The position numbers were made by a program, and so were the translations under genes. DNA of 64,000 bases, from assembly GCA_024655965.1 (NCBI GenBank), contig JANLFL010000001.1, forward strand, positions 402,120-466,119, in the 5' to 3' direction. This stretch comes from Caldisericota bacterium. Lineage in GTDB: Bacteria > Caldisericota > JANLFM01. Below the pieces are notes generated by a model that was not told the origin of the DNA, made no database searches, and was given only the letters and a program-made list of their open reading frames with translations. Positions 61,328 through 64,000 of the stretch are shown here, one piece after another. Position 1 is the stretch's first letter. Each line of letters begins with the position of its first letter.

Positions 61328-61942
61328 ATGCCTTTTAAAGATTTGGGATTGATTTTTCTTTCCTACCTTTTGGGAGGAATTCCTTTTTCCTACCTTTTGG
61401 GGAAGTTAAAGGGGAAGGACCTGCTGGAAACCGGGGACAGGAACCCGGGAGCTTGGAACTTGATGTTCAACGTGAATAAAAAGGCGGGCATCCTCGGGGT
61501 GCTTCTTGATGGGGGAAAAGGCCTGGGGGCTTGCCTGATTGGCGCTCAATTTGGGGATTATTCCTGGGTTCCTTTTTTCTGCGTGGTTTCAAGCGTGGCG
61601 GGACACAACTGGTCTCCATTTCTCCGCTTGAAAGGGGGGAAGGGGGTGGCCGCCTGCGTGGGGGGAATTTTGGGCTTGAGCCTTTATGCCCTTCTTGTTT
61701 TTGGAGTGGTGGCCCTTTCCCTTCTTCTGATGGTCCGGAGGATGGCCCTGGGGATTCTGGGAGGGGTGGCTGGAGCCTCAGCCTATTTATTCATTTCCAA
61801 TCCCGGTTGGACGACTTTCCTCTTTGGTATTTCTCTCCTCCTGGTGATGGCCCCCAAATACCTGAGGGAAGCCCGGGAGATGAAGGCCAGGCTGGGCGAC
61901 GACCGCCGTGAGGTGAAGGACCTCTTCACCGCCAAGCCCTAA
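61328..61942 (+). CDS. plsY: Glycerol-3-phosphate acyltransferase PlsY
   Basis: PlsY transfers acyl groups from acyl-phosphate to glycerol 3-phosphate, the first step of phospholipid synthesis. The 204-aa membrane protein has the three conserved motifs: LGGIPFSYLLGK, the NPGAWNLM region, and GHNWSPFLRLKGGKGVAACVGG. There are about five membrane helices. The ATG follows AAAGGAGGA. Two palindromic hairpins follow the stop codon, suggesting transcript ends there. plsX is not in the window. Confidence 0.95.
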   Translation: MPFKDLGLIFLSYLLGGIPFSYLLGKLKGKDLLETGDRNPGAWNLMFNVNKKAGILGVLLDGGKGLGACLIGAQFGDYSWVPFFCVVSSVAGHNWSPFLRLKGGKGVAACVGGILGLSLYALLVFGVVALSLLLMVRRMALGILGGVAGASAYLFISNPGWTTFLFGISLLLVMAPKYLREAREMKARLGDDRREVKDLFTAKP

Positions 61943-62047
61943 AAAAATGGGGACAGTCCCCATTTTTTTCTCAAAATTTTGAAAAATGGGACCCGAAAAC
62001 CGCTCCCCATCTAATCTGAAAAAATTGGGGACAGTCCCCATTTTTTT
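61941..62047. repeat. Tandem pair of GGGGACAGTCCCC palindromes with A/T flanks
   Basis: Two near-identical copies (61941-61969 and 62019-62047) of AAAAATGGGGACAGTCCCC followed by ATTTTTTT are separated by 49 bp. The intervening spacer contains TCAAAATTTTGA. Each copy can form a hairpin with a T-run on either strand, so they may act as bidirectional terminators for plsY. They may also be a mobile or dispersed palindromic repeat; no other copies occur in the window. Confidence 0.8.
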
Positions 62048-62093
62048 CTCTGGCAAAGTTGGGGTAAAATCGAAAAAGAAAGGGGGTGCCCGC

Positions 62094-64000
62094 ATGAAAG
62101 CAGTGATTATGGCGGGAGGGTTCGGCACGCGACTCCGCCCCTTGACCATGAACATCCCCAAGCCCATGGTCCCGGTGATCAACCGGCCAATCATGGAGCA
62201 CGTGGTGGAACTCCTGAAAAGCGCGGGCTTCAAAGAGCTGATCGTCCTTTTATATTTCCAGCCGGAAGCCATCCAGAATTATTTCGGTGACGGGGAAAAA
62301 TGGGGCGTAAAAATTCAGTACATCAAGCCGGAAGCTGATTTCGGAACTGCAGGAAGCGTGAAAAGGGCACAACCGCATCTCGACGACACATTTCTGGTCA
62401 TTTCCGCCGACGTGCTCACCGATTTCGACCTTCAATCCGCCCTCCGCTTTCATGAAGAGAAGAGCTCCTCCGCAACCATCCTCCTCACTCGGGTGAAGGA
62501 CCCCCGGGCTTACGGGATCGTGATCACCGAGGAGAGCGGGAGGATCCATTCCTTTCTGGAGAAACCCACCTGGGGGGAGGTCTTTTCCGATACCGTGAAC
62601 ACGGGAATTTATGTCCTGGAACCGGAAGTCCTGGAAAAAATTCCCCCGGACCTTCCCTTCGATTTTTCCAAGGACCTCTTTCCCGCCCTCCTTAAAGAAG
62701 GCGTTCCCCTTTACGGCATGATAACCCCCGGATACTGGAGGGACATCGGAAACCTGGAGGATTACCGCCAGGCCCACATGGACATCCTTCACGGTGAAGT
62801 GAACATCAAGGTCGAGGGCACCCGCGTTAACCGCGTTGGCATGGACATCTGGGTCGGGAAAGGAGTGAAGATCCATCCCCGGGCAAAATTAAGGGGGACG
62901 GTGATCCTGGGAGATGGCTCCCAGGTGGGGGATGACGCTTATCTCCACGATTCGGTGATCGGTCCCAGGACTATAATTTCGGACGGTTCACAGATCTCAG
63001 ACTCGGTGATCTGGAGCGATTGCGAAATCGGTAAGGAAGTGCGGATAAAAAAGGCTGTCCTGGGGTTCGGGGTCAAGGTTGGTCCCCTGGCCTCCATACA
63101 GGAAGGAAGCGTGATCGCGGACGGATGTCTAATCGGGAATAAAGCAACCGTTTCAAGCGGAGTAAGGATCTGGCCTTTCAAGCACGTCGAAGGAGGGGCC
63201 TTCCTCACCGGGAGCCTGATCTGGGGTGATCGGTGGTCCCGCAGCCTTTTCGGGAACTACGGGATCACCGGCCTGGCAAACCAAGAGATCACCCCGGAAT
63301 TCGCGGCCAAGGTGGGGGCCGCTTATGGGACCCTGCTCAAAAAAGGACAGTCGATAATTTCCTCCTACGATGGACACAGGGCCTGTCGCTTGATTCACCG
63401 CTCGCTGATGGCCGGACTTCTTTCCACGGGGATCAACATTTTCGACCTTGGCCAGGTGGCGATCCCCGTTGCCCGCCACGCCACCGTTAGCCTGGAGGCC
63501 CTTGGGGGAGTTCACGTTCGCAAGTCACCCTTCAACCCGAAGGTGATTGACATCAAGTTTTTTGACGAAACCGGTCTGGATCTCCCCCCGACGAGGGAGA
63601 GAGCGATTGAGAACTCGTATTTCCGGGAGGAGTTCTTGAGGGTCAGCCCGGAGGAAGTGGGGATGATCTCGTTTCCTTCGAGGATTCTGGAATATTATCA
63701 GGAATCATTTCTCCATGCCCTGAACCTCGATGTTTTAAGGGAAGCCAGGTTCAAGGTGGTTGTGGATTACGGCTTTGGCACGGCCTCCACTGTGCTCCCG
63801 ATTTTATTCGGAAAAATGGGGGTTGAGGTGGTCGCCTTGAACGCTTACCTCGACGAGCGAAAGATCACCAAGTCGGAGGAGGAATACAGGGAAGCCCTCC
63901 AAGCCCTGGCGGAAATCGTGGTCTCCCTGAAATGCCAGGTGGGTTTCATGCTTGACGCCGGAGCGGAGAAACTTTTTATGGTTGACGATCAGGGGAAAAT
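62094..64000 (+). CDS. Mannose-1-phosphate guanylyltransferase / phosphomannomutase fusion (cut at window end)
   Basis: The open reading frame runs to the window end without a stop. The N-terminal domain (residues 1 to about 235) is a nucleotidyltransferase: MKAVIMAGGFGTRLRPLTM, ISADVLTDFD and FLEKPTWGEVFSDTVNTGIYVL. Next comes a left-handed beta-helix (about 250-370, repeats of I-G-x-x-x-x-I). From about residue 380 it continues into a phosphohexomutase-type domain with GNYGITGLANQEITPEFAAKVGAAYGTLL. The active-site loop reads HVRKSPFNP rather than TASHNP. It makes GDP-mannose or a related nucleotide sugar. Confidence 0.88.
   Translation, partial: MKAVIMAGGFGTRLRPLTMNIPKPMVPVINRPIMEHVVELLKSAGFKELIVLLYFQPEAIQNYFGDGEKWGVKIQYIKPEADFGTAGSVKRAQPHLDDTFLVISADVLTDFDLQSALRFHEEKSSSATILLTRVKDPRAYGIVITEESGRIHSFLEKPTWGEVFSDTVNTGIYVLEPEVLEKIPPDLPFDFSKDLFPALLKEGVPLYGMITPGYWRDIGNLEDYRQAHMDILHGEVNIKVEGTRVNRVGMDIWVGKGVKIHPRAKLRGTVILGDGSQVGDDAYLHDSVIGPRTIISDGSQISDSVIWSDCEIGKEVRIKKAVLGFGVKVGPLASIQEGSVIADGCLIGNKATVSSGVRIWPFKHVEGGAFLTGSLIWGDRWSRSLFGNYGITGLANQEITPEFAAKVGAAYGTLLKKGQSIISSYDGHRACRLIHRSLMAGLLSTGINIFDLGQVAIPVARHATVSLEALGGVHVRKSPFNPKVIDIKFFDETGLDLPPTRERAIENSYFREEFLRVSPEEVGMISFPSRILEYYQESFLHALNLDVLREARFKVVVDYGFGTASTVLPILFGKMGVEVVALNAYLDERKITKSEEEYREALQALAEIVVSLKCQVGFMLDAGAEKLFMVDDQGK

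Overview
The window is a bacterial chromosome segment around the replication origin. The core order is parB-parA-rsmG-mnmG-mnmE-jag-yidC-yidD-rnpA-rpmH on the minus strand, facing dnaA-dnaN-recF-dciA-gyrB on the plus strand. No 16S rRNA gene is present, so taxonomy is inference. A valS T-box leader, a YxlEFG-type ABC operon, perfect parS sites, a PyrK/PyrD-type pyrimidine operon and the absence of LPS genes point to a Gram-positive-type lineage (Firmicutes, or a deep actinobacterial or candidate relative). A PPi-type phosphofructokinase, GH57 glucanotransferase, archaeal-type AspRS and ProRS, RtcB/archease and heavy use of AGG/AGA arginine codons fit an anaerobic, probably thermophilic organism.

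Layout. 1-11.3 kb (minus): gcvH (cut by the window edge), gcvT, a phosphoribosyltransferase, a DUF4446 membrane protein, a methyltransferase, then the origin-proximal housekeeping block driven from a clear promoter in front of rpmH. 11.5-13.4 kb (plus): a three-gene ABC export operon inserted between rpmH and dnaA. 13.5-21 kb (plus): dnaA, a candidate oriC with DnaA boxes, dnaN, recF, dciA, gyrB, PPi-PFK and ndk. 21-33 kb: a nucleotidyltransferase, YdjC deacetylase, YkoP-like protein, folC, valS with its T-box, metK, AspRS, an Lrp-type ligand-binding domain and a uracil-DNA glycosylase paired with an uncharacterised protein. 33-43 kb: DegV, a PIG-L deacetylase, rtcB, proS and a glucose/mannose-type ABC importer. 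43-47 kb: a rhomboid protease and pyrKDFE behind a candidate attenuator. 47.4-50.8 kb: an unusual cluster described below. 51-64 kb: archease, nucleotide-sugar dehydrogenase, phosphomannomutase, MurJ, a GlgA-GalT fusion, GH57 glucanotransferase, a glycosyltransferase, PlsY and a GDP-mannose pyrophosphorylase/phosphomannomutase fusion cut by the window end.

The most interesting locus is at 47.4-50.8 kb. A 31-codon ORF (49947-50042), too short for routine calling, has a good ribosome site and encodes a secretion-signal-like peptide with a predicted heptapeptide tail, DVKWGGR. It sits behind a leader RNA that can fold to hide its ribosome site. It is followed by two overlapping multi-pass membrane proteins with HD-type output domains: one keeps the HD and GYP residues, while the other has lost both at exactly aligned positions. 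This looks like a peptide-linked membrane signalling module with a c-di-GMP phosphodiesterase output. That reading is inference and untested.

The carbohydrate genes form a coherent set: a sugar importer, PPi-dependent glycolysis, glycogen synthase fused to a GalT domain, divergent GH57 4-alpha-glucanotransferase and two phosphomannomutase-type enzymes feeding cell-surface sugar synthesis.
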